Source of the DNA: JBDTMT01 sp039934135
GTDB taxonomy: Bacteria > Desulfobacterota > Binatia > HRBIN30 > CADEER01
Assembly (NCBI GenBank): GCA_039934135.1
Contig: JBDTMT010000205.1
Location: 1-9,837 of the forward strand
DNA length: 9,837 nucleotides
Direction of reading: 5' to 3'
The notes beneath the pieces were generated by a model. The model saw only the letters and a list, made by a program, of their open reading frames with translations, was not told where the DNA came from and did not search any database. Positions 1 through 7,019 of this stretch are shown piece by piece. Both the position numbers and the translations under genes were made by a program. Position 1 is the stretch's first letter; the number at the start of each line of letters is the position of its first letter.

Positions 1-75
1 TTCTTAGCAAATTGGAACAAGCAGGTATCAAGCCGGCATCACCTGTCGATCGTCACTCATCGCTCATCGCTTCCG
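1..75. other. Left-edge leader before the first gene
   Basis: This short stretch precedes the GTG at 76. Its first 35 bases are clearly poorer in GC than the rest of the window. Bases around 54-70 contain a small tandem repetition (ctcatcgctcatcgct). The frame of the first gene is open right to the window edge, so a longer N-terminus cannot be excluded. The extra residues would have a composition unlike the rest of the protein, so I treat this as non-coding. I see no Shine-Dalgarno motif or promoter. The repetition could be one arm of another inverted repeat whose partner lies outside the window, but that is a guess. Confidence 0.4.
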
Positions 76-1719
76 GTGCGCCTCGCCGATTACTACTTCG
101 GCACTCCCGGCGTGGTGCTGGTGCCGATCGAGCACCTGACGCCGAACGGATTGAGCGCGGCGTTTGCCGCCGCCGCCGGCGAGCGCGCCGGGTGGAGCGC
201 CGCGCAGGTGGCGCTGTTCGACGCGGCGTTCGCGCGCTACTGGCAGCGCAGCACGGACCTGGCGCGCCGCACGCCTACCTGGGCGCCGCCGCGCTGCCGC
301 CACGTCGCCGTGCTCGCCGACGGCCGCATCGCCCATCCGTACGTGCAGCTGCTCAACACCAGCGCCTGGACCCTCTACGCCAGCGACCTCGACCCGGCGC
401 GCTCCGATCCGGAGTTTCTCGCCTACCTGCTGGCACACGGCGATCGCATGGCGCTGAGCGGCGAGGTGACGCTGGCGGCACTGCGCAATGCGGCGTGGTG
501 GCTCGAGCGCGACGATGACGCCTGCGCGGCGTTCGAGCGCGCCGCGCAGCACTCGACGCGGCCGGATGCCGACGCCTTTCGTCTGTTGGCCGCGGCCCTG
601 CCCTGGCTGCGCCGGCTGGATCACGTCGGGCTGCGGCCGACCACCGACCGCGGCGCGCGCGCCATCGCGGACACCGGCGTGCTGGTCCCGGCCGCGCTGG
701 CGGCCGAGCCGCCGCGGCTGGTCGACGGCTGGACGCGGGTGGCGCGACGCGCGGTCGCCGAGCATGCGGTGCACTGGCAGGCGCCCGACCCCGACGCCGT
801 GCCCGAGTTGTGCGTCTGGCTGACGTCGACCGCTCCGCCACTGCTGATCACCGCGCGACCGAATCGCATCGTCTGGGATCCCGCCGAGCCGGCGCGGCTC
901 GGCGCCCTGCGCGGCGAGTTGAAACGCTGTGCGGGGGCGGCGTTGCGCGACGTACGCGCCGACCTCCTCGTCGCCGTCGACAAGACGCGCCGTTGCCTCG
1001 CCGCGCTGACCGATCCGCGGTCGCTGCCGCCGGTCGGCGAAGCCGAGCAGGGCGGTTACGTGTACATGCACCAGAGCCGCGGCCTGCTGGCCTACAATCT
1101 CGACGAGCCCGGCACCGAGCGCCGCAACGCGCCGGCGTTGCCGTTCGCGCACGCCATGCTCGGCGCCCGCGCCGTGCACGAATGGGCGCACCGCGCGGTC
1201 GACGCCGGCGCCGTGCCGCGTTGCGTCGACACGGAAGAATACGATCGCCGCCAGGCGATCCTGGCCACGCAGCTGGAAGAGGTGATCGCCGCCGCCCCGG
1301 CAGCGATCCGCGCCACCGCGCAGGCCGACCTCGACGCCCTGTGCGCGTCCGAGGCCTGCCCGCCAGGCACGGCGCTGGCCCGCCTGATCGGCCGCCGCAT
1401 GGACGACTGGCGCGCCAACCTCTTCGCCCAACCGTTGCTCGACGAGGCCGAGCGCGAATCCTACGTGCGCCAGAACGTCCGCACCCTGCGCGGCGAGTAT
1501 CCGCCGGCGCGCCGCTGGCGACTGCTGATCCGCTATCTCTACGAGTACCAGTACCTGCGCTTCAGCGCCGTCGAAGACCGCCGCGGCTTCTTCTTCACCA
1601 GCACCTGGTTCGACGCCGACTTCCTGGCCACCGGCATCCTCGACGCGGCGCGTTTCGATACGTTGGCCGCGGCCGTCACGGCGCTCTGCGACTGCTACGC
1701 GCCGCGCCCGCTGCAATAG
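76..1719 (+). CDS. Hypothetical protein with HEXXH motif, possible metallopeptidase-like
   Basis: I do not recognise a family for this 547-aa protein. It has GC-rich codon usage like its neighbours and looks like a real gene. It shows no signal peptide and no clear membrane segment, so it is probably cytoplasmic. The N-terminus begins MRLADYYFGTPGVVLVPIEH. Residues about 327-342 (starting YVYMHQSRGLLAYNLD) precede a predicted helix with the motif H368-E-W-A-H372. That is the HEXXH pattern of zinc metallopeptidases, followed by VDAGAVPRCVDTEEYD, whose acidic residues could supply a third ligand. The metzincin extension HEXXHxxGxxH is absent. The C-terminal third is rich in aromatic residues (RYLYEYQYLRF, then RGFFFTSTWFDADF). 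The start is the GTG at 76, chosen by composition because no ribosome binding site is visible. It lies 67 nt upstream of the acyltransferase gene on the same strand, so the two may be co-transcribed. A protease role is inference from the motif alone. Confidence 0.8.
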   Translation: MRLADYYFGTPGVVLVPIEHLTPNGLSAAFAAAAGERAGWSAAQVALFDAAFARYWQRSTDLARRTPTWAPPRCRHVAVLADGRIAHPYVQLLNTSAWTLYASDLDPARSDPEFLAYLLAHGDRMALSGEVTLAALRNAAWWLERDDDACAAFERAAQHSTRPDADAFRLLAAALPWLRRLDHVGLRPTTDRGARAIADTGVLVPAALAAEPPRLVDGWTRVARRAVAEHAVHWQAPDPDAVPELCVWLTSTAPPLLITARPNRIVWDPAEPARLGALRGELKRCAGAALRDVRADLLVAVDKTRRCLAALTDPRSLPPVGEAEQGGYVYMHQSRGLLAYNLDEPGTERRNAPALPFAHAMLGARAVHEWAHRAVDAGAVPRCVDTEEYDRRQAILATQLEEVIAAAPAAIRATAQADLDALCASEACPPGTALARLIGRRMDDWRANLFAQPLLDEAERESYVRQNVRTLRGEYPPARRWRLLIRYLYEYQYLRFSAVEDRRGFFFTSTWFDADFLATGILDAARFDTLAAAVTALCDCYAPRPLQ

Positions 1720-1750
1720 CCGGCCGAAGTACGCGCCTCGCGTGCGACGT

Positions 1751-1763
1751 CCAGCCTTGCTGG
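1751..1763. other. Weak hairpin in intergenic gap
   Basis: A perfect 5-bp stem (ccagc / gctgg) with a 3-nt loop lies in the 67-nt gap between the first two genes. No T-run follows it, so a terminator function is doubtful. It may be chance in GC-rich DNA. Confidence 0.2.
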
Positions 1764-1786
1764 CCTGACCGTCGATCGCGTGTACG

Positions 1787-2953
1787 ATGCCGCGCATGGC
1801 GGTCGAGGTGACGATGGCGCGGCGCATGGGCGACGTGCCGCGCGAGGAGTGGGACGCGCTGGTCGGCGCCGACGGATCGCCGTTCCTGGAATGGGACTGG
1901 CTCGATGCGCTGGAGACGTCGGGCTGCGTCACGGCCAAGACGGGCTGGGCGCCGCATCATCTCCTGGTGCGGGAGAACGGCCGCCTGATTGCGGCGGCGC
2001 CGACCTATCTGAAGGGCCACAGCCAGGGCGAGTTCGTCTTCGATCAGACCTGGGCCGAAGCCGCCGAGCGCGCCGGGCTGCGCTACTACCCGAAGTTGTT
2101 GGTCGCCGTGCCGATGACCCCGGCCACCGGACGGCGCCTGCTCACCCATCCCGAGCGGCCGCGTGCGCCGCTGCTCGGCATCGTCGCCAACGCGCTGCGC
2201 CAGCTCTGCCTCGACAACGCCATCTCCTCGGTGCACGTGAACTTCTGCGCCGACGACGAGATCGGGCCGCTGCGCGAAGCCGGCTTCCTGCATCGCCAGG
2301 GTGTGCAGTACCACTGGCACAACCGCGGCTATGCCACGTTCGAGGACTACCTGGCGCAGATGCGCAGCAAGCGGCGCACGCAAGTGCGACGCGAGCTGCG
2401 CGACGTCGATGAAGCCGGCATTATCGTCACGCCGCTGGTCGGCGACGCCATCGACGACGATCTCTTCGAGCCGATGTTCCGCATCTACAAGTCGACCATC
2501 GACAAGCTGGTGTGGGGCCGCCAGTACCTGAACGGCGCCTTCTTCCAGCAGTTGCGCCAGCGCTGGAAGCGCAATCTGTGCTTCGTCGCGGCGACGCGCG
2601 GCGACGAGCTGATCGCCGGCGCCATCAACGTGCAGAAGGGCGGCGTGCTGTACGGTCGCTACTGGGGCTGCTTCCAGGAAGTGCGCCACCTGCACTTCGT
2701 CGCCTGCTACTACGCCGGCATCGCGCACGGCATCGCCAGTGGGCTGACGCGCTTCGAACCCGGCGCCGGCGGCGAGTACAAGCACTGGCGCGGCTTCGAC
2801 GCCGCGGTCACCCACAGCGCCCACTTCCTCGCCCACGACGGCCTCGCCCGCGCCGTCGCCGACTTCCTGCGCCGCGAAACCGCCTACATCGACGATGCCG
2901 TCAGCGAGCTCGGCGACCGCAGCGCGCTGAAAAAACTCGAATCCACAGAATGA
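1787..2953 (+). CDS. DUF482 / FemAB-like N-acyltransferase (GNAT superfamily)
   Basis: This 388-aa protein belongs to the DUF482 family (COG3146, predicted N-acyltransferase, often annotated as peptidoglycan biosynthesis/recognition), which is related in fold to FemAB. It is expected to be cytoplasmic and to transfer an acyl or aminoacyl group; the substrate is unknown. Family hallmarks are present in order: SPFLEWDWLDALETSG (31-46), GWAPHHLL (53-60), AAPTYLKGHSQGEFVFDQTW (70-89), YYPKLLVAVPMTP (100-112), SSVHVNF (147-153), YHWHNRGYATFEDYLAQMRSK (about 175-195), WGRQYLNGAFF (243-253), LYGRYWGC (288-295), and EPGAGGEYKHWRGF (324-337). Length is normal for the family. The start is uncertain. 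ATGs at 1787, 1796 and 1814 are in frame; only 1814 has an SD-like GAGGTG (1805-1810), but it sits just 3 nt away. The first beta-strand of the family is best kept by 1787 or 1796. The last codons (LESTE) fall in a gaatccacagaatga sequence resembling the downstream repeat. Confidence 0.93.
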   Translation: MPRMAVEVTMARRMGDVPREEWDALVGADGSPFLEWDWLDALETSGCVTAKTGWAPHHLLVRENGRLIAAAPTYLKGHSQGEFVFDQTWAEAAERAGLRYYPKLLVAVPMTPATGRRLLTHPERPRAPLLGIVANALRQLCLDNAISSVHVNFCADDEIGPLREAGFLHRQGVQYHWHNRGYATFEDYLAQMRSKRRTQVRRELRDVDEAGIIVTPLVGDAIDDDLFEPMFRIYKSTIDKLVWGRQYLNGAFFQQLRQRWKRNLCFVAATRGDELIAGAINVQKGGVLYGRYWGCFQEVRHLHFVACYYAGIAHGIASGLTRFEPGAGGEYKHWRGFDAAVTHSAHFLAHDGLARAVADFLRRETAYIDDAVSELGDRSALKKLESTE

Positions 2954-2965
2954 AGAAAGCGGAGA

Positions 2966-3126
2966 CCACGGATGGAACCGGAGAACCGCGGATGGATCCG
3001 GAGGCGACCTGCCTGAAGGCTAGGGTTTCTTCAGCCGGAATTTCTGTTGATCTCTGGAATTGAATAGTGCCGCCATTCAGCAGCGCGCCTGCGGATCCAT
3101 CCGCAGTTCTCCGGTTCCATCTGTGG
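2966..3126. repeat. Inverted repeat 1 (41-nt arms, 79-nt loop), probable bidirectional terminator
   Basis: Arms at 2966-3006 and 3086-3126 are reverse complements at 38 of 41 positions; one of the three mismatches would be a G-U pair in RNA. Each arm contains an internal direct repeat: GGATGGA recurs at 2970-2976 and 2990-2996, a 20-nt period, each time followed by xCCGGA. The loop contains a small 6-bp hairpin (CTGAAG 3013-3018 with CTTCAG 3029-3034). The element lies exactly between two convergent genes, 12 nt from each stop codon (2953 and 3139). A bidirectional transcription terminator or mRNA 3'-end stabiliser is the natural reading, although there is no T-tract. Confidence 0.85.
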
Positions 3127-3138
3127 AATTCCTGAACT

Positions 3139-4071
3139 TCACTTCTCGAGTTCTTCGCGCACCGTGTACATCTTCTGGCGCGCGTCGACGATGTACACGT
3201 CCAGGTTGCGGCGGTGGTTGGCGAACAGGCCTTCCGGCCCGCTGTCGAAGACGATCACCGGCTTGAGCACCTCGGCGCGGCCCAAGGTGTCGATCATCTC
3301 ATCGAACATCTGGGCGACCGTCGGCCGGTTGGTGAGGTCGACCGCGTACTCGCGCTTCACCGCGCGCAACATGTGATGCATGACGTGGGCCACGCCCTGA
3401 GCATGGTAGAAGTAGTCGTCGCTGTCCCAGGGCTTGATACTCGAGCCGTCGGCTTCCTGTTCCTTGAACAGATTGGCGTGCGCGTCGCCGAGCAGATCGG
3501 ACCACGTCTGAAAGAGCCGAATGAGCTCGACGTTGCGGCGATTGAGCGGCTTCGACGTCGGCGGCGTCTTCTCCAATCCGGCGACATACTTGTTCAGCGC
3601 GATCACCGCCTCCTTGTAGCGGCCCTCCGCCGACGGCAGCCAGAACTTCGTCTCGTCGTTGCGCAGCAGCGTATCGGCGGCGACGAGATTGGCGTCGTAT
3701 TCGGTTGAGGAAACCTTGGTCAGATGGTCCTTCATGACGCGCACGGTTTCACGCAGCGCCTGAATGATACCGAGTTGGCGGCTGGCATTGTTGTCGGCGG
3801 CGACGTTGGGGCCCCAGAGGAAAAAATCGTTCGGCCGCCAGCCGGTGAAGCCGGTGAGCTCGTGGTTCATGATCGCTGCGGCGGTCGACGCGTAGGCTTC
3901 GCCGCCGACCAGCGCCTTGTCGGGCGGAAAGGCGACGTCGTTGTCAAACGTCAGCACATCGTGCCGCTTCTGCCCGTAGTGCAGCACCAGGCCGCCGGCA
4001 ACGAACACGGCGAAAAGTCCAACGACGATGTAGAGCACGGTGTTGCCGCGAGCATTGGCTATGGAACGCAT
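3139..4071 (-). CDS. DUF2333 family membrane-anchored protein
   Basis: This 310-aa protein matches the DUF2333 family, whose function is unknown. A single N-terminal transmembrane segment (residues 11-30, TVLYIVVGLFAVFVAGGLVL) is followed by a large, probably periplasmic domain rich in helices. Family-like blocks include GWRPNDFFLWGP (77-88) with DNNASRQLGIIQALRE (93-108), DDYFYHAQGVAHVMHHMLRA (218-237), and GLFANHRRNLDVYIVDARQK (281-300). I chose the ATG at 4071 because the N-anchor then starts ten residues in. The longer reading from 4185 would add 38 basic, low-quality residues and run through the divergent promoter region into the next gene. It is transcribed away from the split-barrel gene at 4178 and ends 12 nt from inverted repeat 1. 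No strong ribosome binding site is visible. Confidence 0.85.
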   Translation of the reverse strand: MRSIANARGNTVLYIVVGLFAVFVAGGLVLHYGQKRHDVLTFDNDVAFPPDKALVGGEAYASTAAAIMNHELTGFTGWRPNDFFLWGPNVAADNNASRQLGIIQALRETVRVMKDHLTKVSSTEYDANLVAADTLLRNDETKFWLPSAEGRYKEAVIALNKYVAGLEKTPPTSKPLNRRNVELIRLFQTWSDLLGDAHANLFKEQEADGSSIKPWDSDDYFYHAQGVAHVMHHMLRAVKREYAVDLTNRPTVAQMFDEMIDTLGRAEVLKPVIVFDSGPEGLFANHRRNLDVYIVDARQKMYTVREELEK

Positions 4072-4177
4072 GGCCGCATGCGTAGCACATCGCCGCCGGC
4101 CGGCAACGTTGCGCGCTCGACGTGCGCGGCCTACTGTCCGCCGCCACGTCACGTGACGAAGCGAAAGCGGAGGGACC
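4072..4177. promoter_or_regulatory. Divergent promoter region with palindromes
   Basis: This 106-nt region separates two divergent genes and must hold promoters for both. It contains a perfect 12-bp palindrome, CGTCACGTGACG, at 4147-4158, about 20 nt before the rightward ATG. Two overlapping 10-bp palindromes also occur: GCCGGCCGGC at 4095-4104 and GCAACGTTGC at 4103-4112. The 12-bp palindrome is a plausible operator. The GC-only one could arise by chance. I cannot identify -35/-10 boxes with confidence. A good Shine-Dalgarno (GGAGGG, 4169-4174) serves the rightward gene. Confidence 0.5.
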
Positions 4178-4630
4178 ATGCACAAGCACCTCTCGACCTG
4201 GCTGATCGCCGCGCTGTTGCTGCCGCTCGCAGCCGTCGCCGCGCTACCGCCGGACGTACAGCAGCAGCTGGCGAACGCGAAGTACGTCTACATTTCGTCG
4301 ACGCGCAAGGACGGGGCGCTCAGCAAACCGGCGGAGATCTGGTTCATGTGGCACGACGGCGCGGTCTACGTCGGCACGCGCCCAACCTCGTGGCGTGTGA
4401 AGCGCATCCAGGCGGGTCGCCCCGACGCCAAGATTGCCGTCGGCAAGGCTGACGGCGTGTCGTTCACCGCCACCGGCTCGCTGGTGAAGGACGCCAAGAC
4501 CGAAGCCCTGCTGATGCAGACCTACGCCAAGAAATATCCCGACGGTTGGGCGACGCACGCCGAGAACTTCCGCAGCGGCTTCAAGGACGGCAGCCGCGTC
4601 GTGGTGAAGTATGTGCCGAAAGGCAGCTGA
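4178..4630 (+). CDS. Exported FMN-binding split-barrel (PPOX-like) protein
   Basis: This 150-aa protein resembles the pyridoxamine 5'-phosphate oxidase-like FMN-binding split-barrel superfamily. Residues 1-22 (MHKHLSTWLIAALLLPLAAVAA region) form a clear Sec signal peptide, with cleavage likely around 22-23. The mature part follows the split-barrel pattern: a first strand YVYISSTRKDGALSKPAEIWFMW (36-58), then AVYVGTRPTSWRVKRIQ, where T-x-x-x-S/W-x-x-K/R-x-R is the usual flavin-phosphate area, then DAKIAVGKADGVSFTATGSLV, and finally a strand RVVVKYVPKG. Export is odd for this mostly cytoplasmic family, so the natural cofactor (FMN, F420, heme or none) is open. The start is well supported by GGAGGG at 4169-4174, though the 3-nt spacing is short. 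The stop codon lies inside the left arm of inverted repeat 2. Confidence 0.82.
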   Translation: MHKHLSTWLIAALLLPLAAVAALPPDVQQQLANAKYVYISSTRKDGALSKPAEIWFMWHDGAVYVGTRPTSWRVKRIQAGRPDAKIAVGKADGVSFTATGSLVKDAKTEALLMQTYAKKYPDGWATHAENFRSGFKDGSRVVVKYVPKGS

Positions 4631-4755
4631 AAGCGAAAAGCGGAAAGTCGGAGAGCCAGGATGACAGCAGCGGCGCACCGCGTGGCCTTCACGTACACGG
4701 CTCATTCGTTCGGTTCCTCCTCCGACGTTTCGCTTGCCGCTTTACGCTTTCCGCT
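4625..4755. repeat. Inverted repeat 2 (29/36-nt arms, 66-nt loop) of AAAGCG-type units
   Basis: The left arm (4625-4653) and right arm (4720-4755) are imperfect reverse complements. The first 19 positions match except for two. The right arm then carries 7 extra bases, six of them a CAAGCG unit, before the shared GTCGGAG end. Both arms are made of short tandem units of the type GAAAGCG / AAAGCG. The element covers the stop codon of the split-barrel gene and ends 12 nt before the transketolase start. It may act as a terminator or attenuator between the two genes. Confidence 0.75.
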
Positions 4756-4767
4756 GGCGCCTCGCCA

Positions 4768-5577
4768 ATGACCCAGCGCCTCGACGCGCTGCACCACCGC
4801 GCCACGGCGCTGCGGCGGCATGTCATCGGCATCGCGGCGACGCAGTACTGTCATCTCGGCGGCTCGCTGTCGTGTGCCGAGATCATGGCGGCGTTGTTCT
4901 TCGACGTACTGCAGCTCGACGATACGGCGGCGCGGCGGCGCGATCGCTTTCTGCTCAGCAAGGGGCACGCGGTGCATATCTTTCACGCCATGCTCGCCGA
5001 GCGCGGCCTGATCGACGCGAACGAGCTGCCGCGTTCCGGGCAGAGCGGCAGCCGCCTCGCCGGCCATCCGACCAAACGCGCCCCGGGTGTCGAATTCGCC
5101 ACCGGCTCGCTCGGCCACGCGCTGCCGGTGGCCGTCGGGATGGCACTCGCGGAGCAGCTCGACGGCTCGGCGTCGCGCACCGTGGTGCTGCTCGGCGACG
5201 GCGAGTTGCAGGAAGGCACGGTCTGGGAAGCAGCGCTGGCGGCGCCGCGCTTCGGCCTGCCCAACCTGCTGGCGATCGTCGATTACAACCGCTTTCAGTC
5301 GGCCGGTGCGGTCGACGACGTCGTCGCGCTCGAGCCGCTGGCCGACAAGTGGCGCGCCTTCCGCTGGCAGGTACGCGAGGTCGACGGTCATGACCTCGGC
5401 GCCGTGCTGGCAGCGCTGCACGCGCCGCCGACGGCCGCGACGCCGACAGTGCTGATCGCGCATACCGTGAAGGGCAGGGGCGTGCCGGGCATCGAAGGCA
5501 CCGCCCGCGCGCACTACACGCAGCTCACCGCTGAGGAGGCGGCACGCACCCTCGCCGCGCTCGAGGCGACGCCATGA
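4768..5577 (+). CDS. Transketolase, N-terminal (ThDP-binding) subunit
   Basis: This 269-aa cytoplasmic protein is the N-terminal half of a split transketolase, which transfers two-carbon ketol units between sugar phosphates using thiamine diphosphate and a divalent metal. Key sites are visible: H29 in CHLGGSLSCAEI, H67 in LLSKGHA, GSLGHALPVAVGMALAEQ (113-130), and the ThDP/metal motif G143-DGELQEG-150, followed by the conserved Asn in DYNRFQ (N174). The ATG at 4768 places the family's start correctly; a longer open frame from 4546 runs through inverted repeat 2 and is not credible. The stop overlaps the start of the C-terminal subunit by 4 nt (ATGA), so the two are translationally coupled. 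Split transketolases occur in archaea and many bacteria, either for pentose phosphate metabolism or for dedicated sugar pathways. The sequence does not say which. Confidence 0.95.
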   Translation: MTQRLDALHHRATALRRHVIGIAATQYCHLGGSLSCAEIMAALFFDVLQLDDTAARRRDRFLLSKGHAVHIFHAMLAERGLIDANELPRSGQSGSRLAGHPTKRAPGVEFATGSLGHALPVAVGMALAEQLDGSASRTVVLLGDGELQEGTVWEAALAAPRFGLPNLLAIVDYNRFQSAGAVDDVVALEPLADKWRAFRWQVREVDGHDLGAVLAALHAPPTAATPTVLIAHTVKGRGVPGIEGTARAHYTQLTAEEAARTLAALEATP

Positions 5578-6494
5578 GCGGCTATGCCAGCGCCCTTTCG
5601 GGCGTGAAAGTCGTCGCCGAGCTTGCCGCGGCCGACGCGCGCGTCGTGCTGGTGTCGCAGGACTTCGGCGCCATCCGCGGCTTCACCGAGCGCTTCCCGC
5701 AGCGTCACATCGACGTCGGCATCAGCGAGCAGACGCTGATCGGCGTCGCCGCCGGCCTCGCCCACGCCGGCAAACTGCCGTTCGTGCTCGGCATGGCGCC
5801 GTTCGTCACCATGCGCGGCTTCGAGCAGATCCGCGACGACTGCGCCTACAACCGCAACGACGTGAAGTTCATCGCACCATTCTCCGGGCTGGAGGCCGGC
5901 GCCTGGGGCGCGACGCACCACGCCATCGAAGACATCGCCCTGCTGCGCACCATTCCCGGCCTGACGATACTCTCGCCCGCCGACCCCGCCGAGAGCCACC
6001 GCGCCATCCGCGCCGCCGCGACGATCGACGGGCCCGTCTACGTGCGGCTCGGCTTTCTCAAACCGATCGAGGGCTATGACGCGCCGTTCACCGCCGGCGA
6101 GATCGTCGAGCTGCGGCCAGGCAACGACGCGGCGATCCTCGCCACCGGCAGCAGCGTGGCCGTCGCGCTGGCGGCGCATGTCGGGCTGGCGCACGACGGC
6201 ATCGCGGCACGGGTGCTCAACGTGCACACGCTGAAACCGCTCGACCGCGCCACGATCGCGCGCGCCGCGCGCGACACCGGCCGCCTGGTCACCGTCGAGG
6301 AACACTTCATCGACGGCGGTCTCGGCGGCGCCGTGGCCGAAATCCTCGCCGAGCTCGGCACCGGCCGCCTGCGCCGCATCGGCGTCCGCGACCGCTTCTG
6401 CACCGAAGTTGCGCCGTACCCGGAGCTGCTGCGCATCCACGGCATCGACGCAGCGAGCGTCGTGGCGGCGGTGCGTGAGCTGGTGGAGGGGTGA
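5574..6494 (+). CDS. Transketolase, C-terminal subunit
   Basis: This 306-aa protein holds the pyrimidine-binding and C-terminal domains of the split transketolase and partners with the upstream subunit. The catalytic Glu that activates the thiamine aminopyrimidine is E52 in IDVGISEQTLIGVAAGLA (46-63). Next come the pyrimidine-domain segments FVTMRGFEQIRDDCAYNRNDVKF and the GATHHAIEDIALLRTIPGL block typical of the family. After a linker comes the C-terminal domain with ILATGSSVAVALAA, RVLNVHTLKPLD and VTVEEHFIDGGLGGAVAEIL. Length is as expected. GAGGCG at 5563-5568 provides a ribosome binding site, and the ATGA overlap implies equal synthesis with the N-subunit. Confidence 0.95.
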   Translation: MSGYASALSGVKVVAELAAADARVVLVSQDFGAIRGFTERFPQRHIDVGISEQTLIGVAAGLAHAGKLPFVLGMAPFVTMRGFEQIRDDCAYNRNDVKFIAPFSGLEAGAWGATHHAIEDIALLRTIPGLTILSPADPAESHRAIRAAATIDGPVYVRLGFLKPIEGYDAPFTAGEIVELRPGNDAAILATGSSVAVALAAHVGLAHDGIAARVLNVHTLKPLDRATIARAARDTGRLVTVEEHFIDGGLGGAVAEILAELGTGRLRRIGVRDRFCTEVAPYPELLRIHGIDAASVVAAVRELVEG

Positions 6495-6535
6495 GAAGCG
6501 TTCCGAACACGGTCGGCGCCACACGTCCGAATCCC

Positions 6536-6997
6536 ATGCCCTATGCGAACTACAGGGCCCGCGCGGCGACAGTCTGTCTGAGCCTCGTCCTGTTTGCCGG
6601 CTGCTCATCGGAAAGGATTGCTCCCATGGCCGCGTCCTCCGCGACACTCGCTCCCTGCCCAGCCAAGCCGAACTGTGTCTCCAGCCTGGCGACGGATGCG
6701 TCGCAGCGCGTTGCGCCACTCGCCTACCGCGGCGACGCGGCCGCGGCGATGCAGCGGCTGCGCGCCATCATCGCCGCGCAGCCGCGCGCCACGGTGGTCG
6801 AAGCCAGCGACAGGGCCCTGCGCGCCGAGTTCCGCAGCCGCATCTTTCGCTTCGTCGACGACGTCAACTGCGTCGTCGATCCCGCCGCTTCAGTGATCCA
6901 GATCCGCTCCGCCTCGCGGCTCGGCTATTCCGATCTGGGCGTGAACCGGCAGCGCGTCGAGGCCCTTCGGGCCGCGTTCGCCGCGTCGTCCGGCTGA
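6536..6997 (+). CDS. DUF1499 domain lipoprotein
   Basis: This 153-aa protein carries a lipoprotein signal: MPYANYRARAATVCLSLVLF, then the lipobox L-F-A-G-C with lipidation at C23. The remainder is a DUF1499 domain (function unknown), with CPAKPNCVSS (41-50), LRAEFRSRIFRFVDDV (95-110) and a C-terminal block starting IQIRSASRLGYSDLGVNR (121-138). It should be anchored in the outer or inner membrane facing the periplasm. I chose the ATG at 6536, which gives a normal signal-peptide length. A GTG at 6491 overlaps the preceding stop codon and has GGAGGG just upstream, but it would add 15 residues before the signal. The gene sits 41 nt downstream of the transketolase pair and 22 nt upstream of the phosphatase, in one likely operon. 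Confidence 0.92.
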   Translation: MPYANYRARAATVCLSLVLFAGCSSERIAPMAASSATLAPCPAKPNCVSSLATDASQRVAPLAYRGDAAAAMQRLRAIIAAQPRATVVEASDRALRAEFRSRIFRFVDDVNCVVDPAASVIQIRSASRLGYSDLGVNRQRVEALRAAFAASSG

Positions 6998-7019
6998 CGG
7001 CTCGGCCGCCACACTCCGT

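Noticed and set aside
1720..1786. Terminator between the first two genes
   Set aside because: Only a 5-bp stem without a T-run is present; both genes run in the same direction and may be co-transcribed.
64..1938. Long open frame on the minus strand (624 codons) opposite the first gene
   Set aside because: Its translation is Arg/Gly/Ala/Val-rich low-complexity sequence without domains, typical of the antisense shadow of a GC-rich gene. The plus-strand frame has normal protein composition.
2954..3138. Inverted repeat 1 as the end of an insertion sequence or a CRISPR fragment
   Set aside because: There is no transposase remnant, no target-site duplication that I can see, and only two partial repeat units per arm without spacer-like regularity.
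4072..4185. N-terminal extension of the DUF2333 protein to an ATG at 4185
   Set aside because: The 38 extra residues are basic and unlike the family, would bury the membrane anchor, and cross the divergent promoter into the next gene.
5514..6719. Minus-strand open frame of 401 codons over the transketolase C-subunit
   Set aside because: It overlaps a strongly recognisable transketolase gene, and its product shows no motif. Similar shadows at 1676-2836, 4702-5514 and 8587-9486 (minus) and 7501-8376 (plus) were rejected for the same reason.
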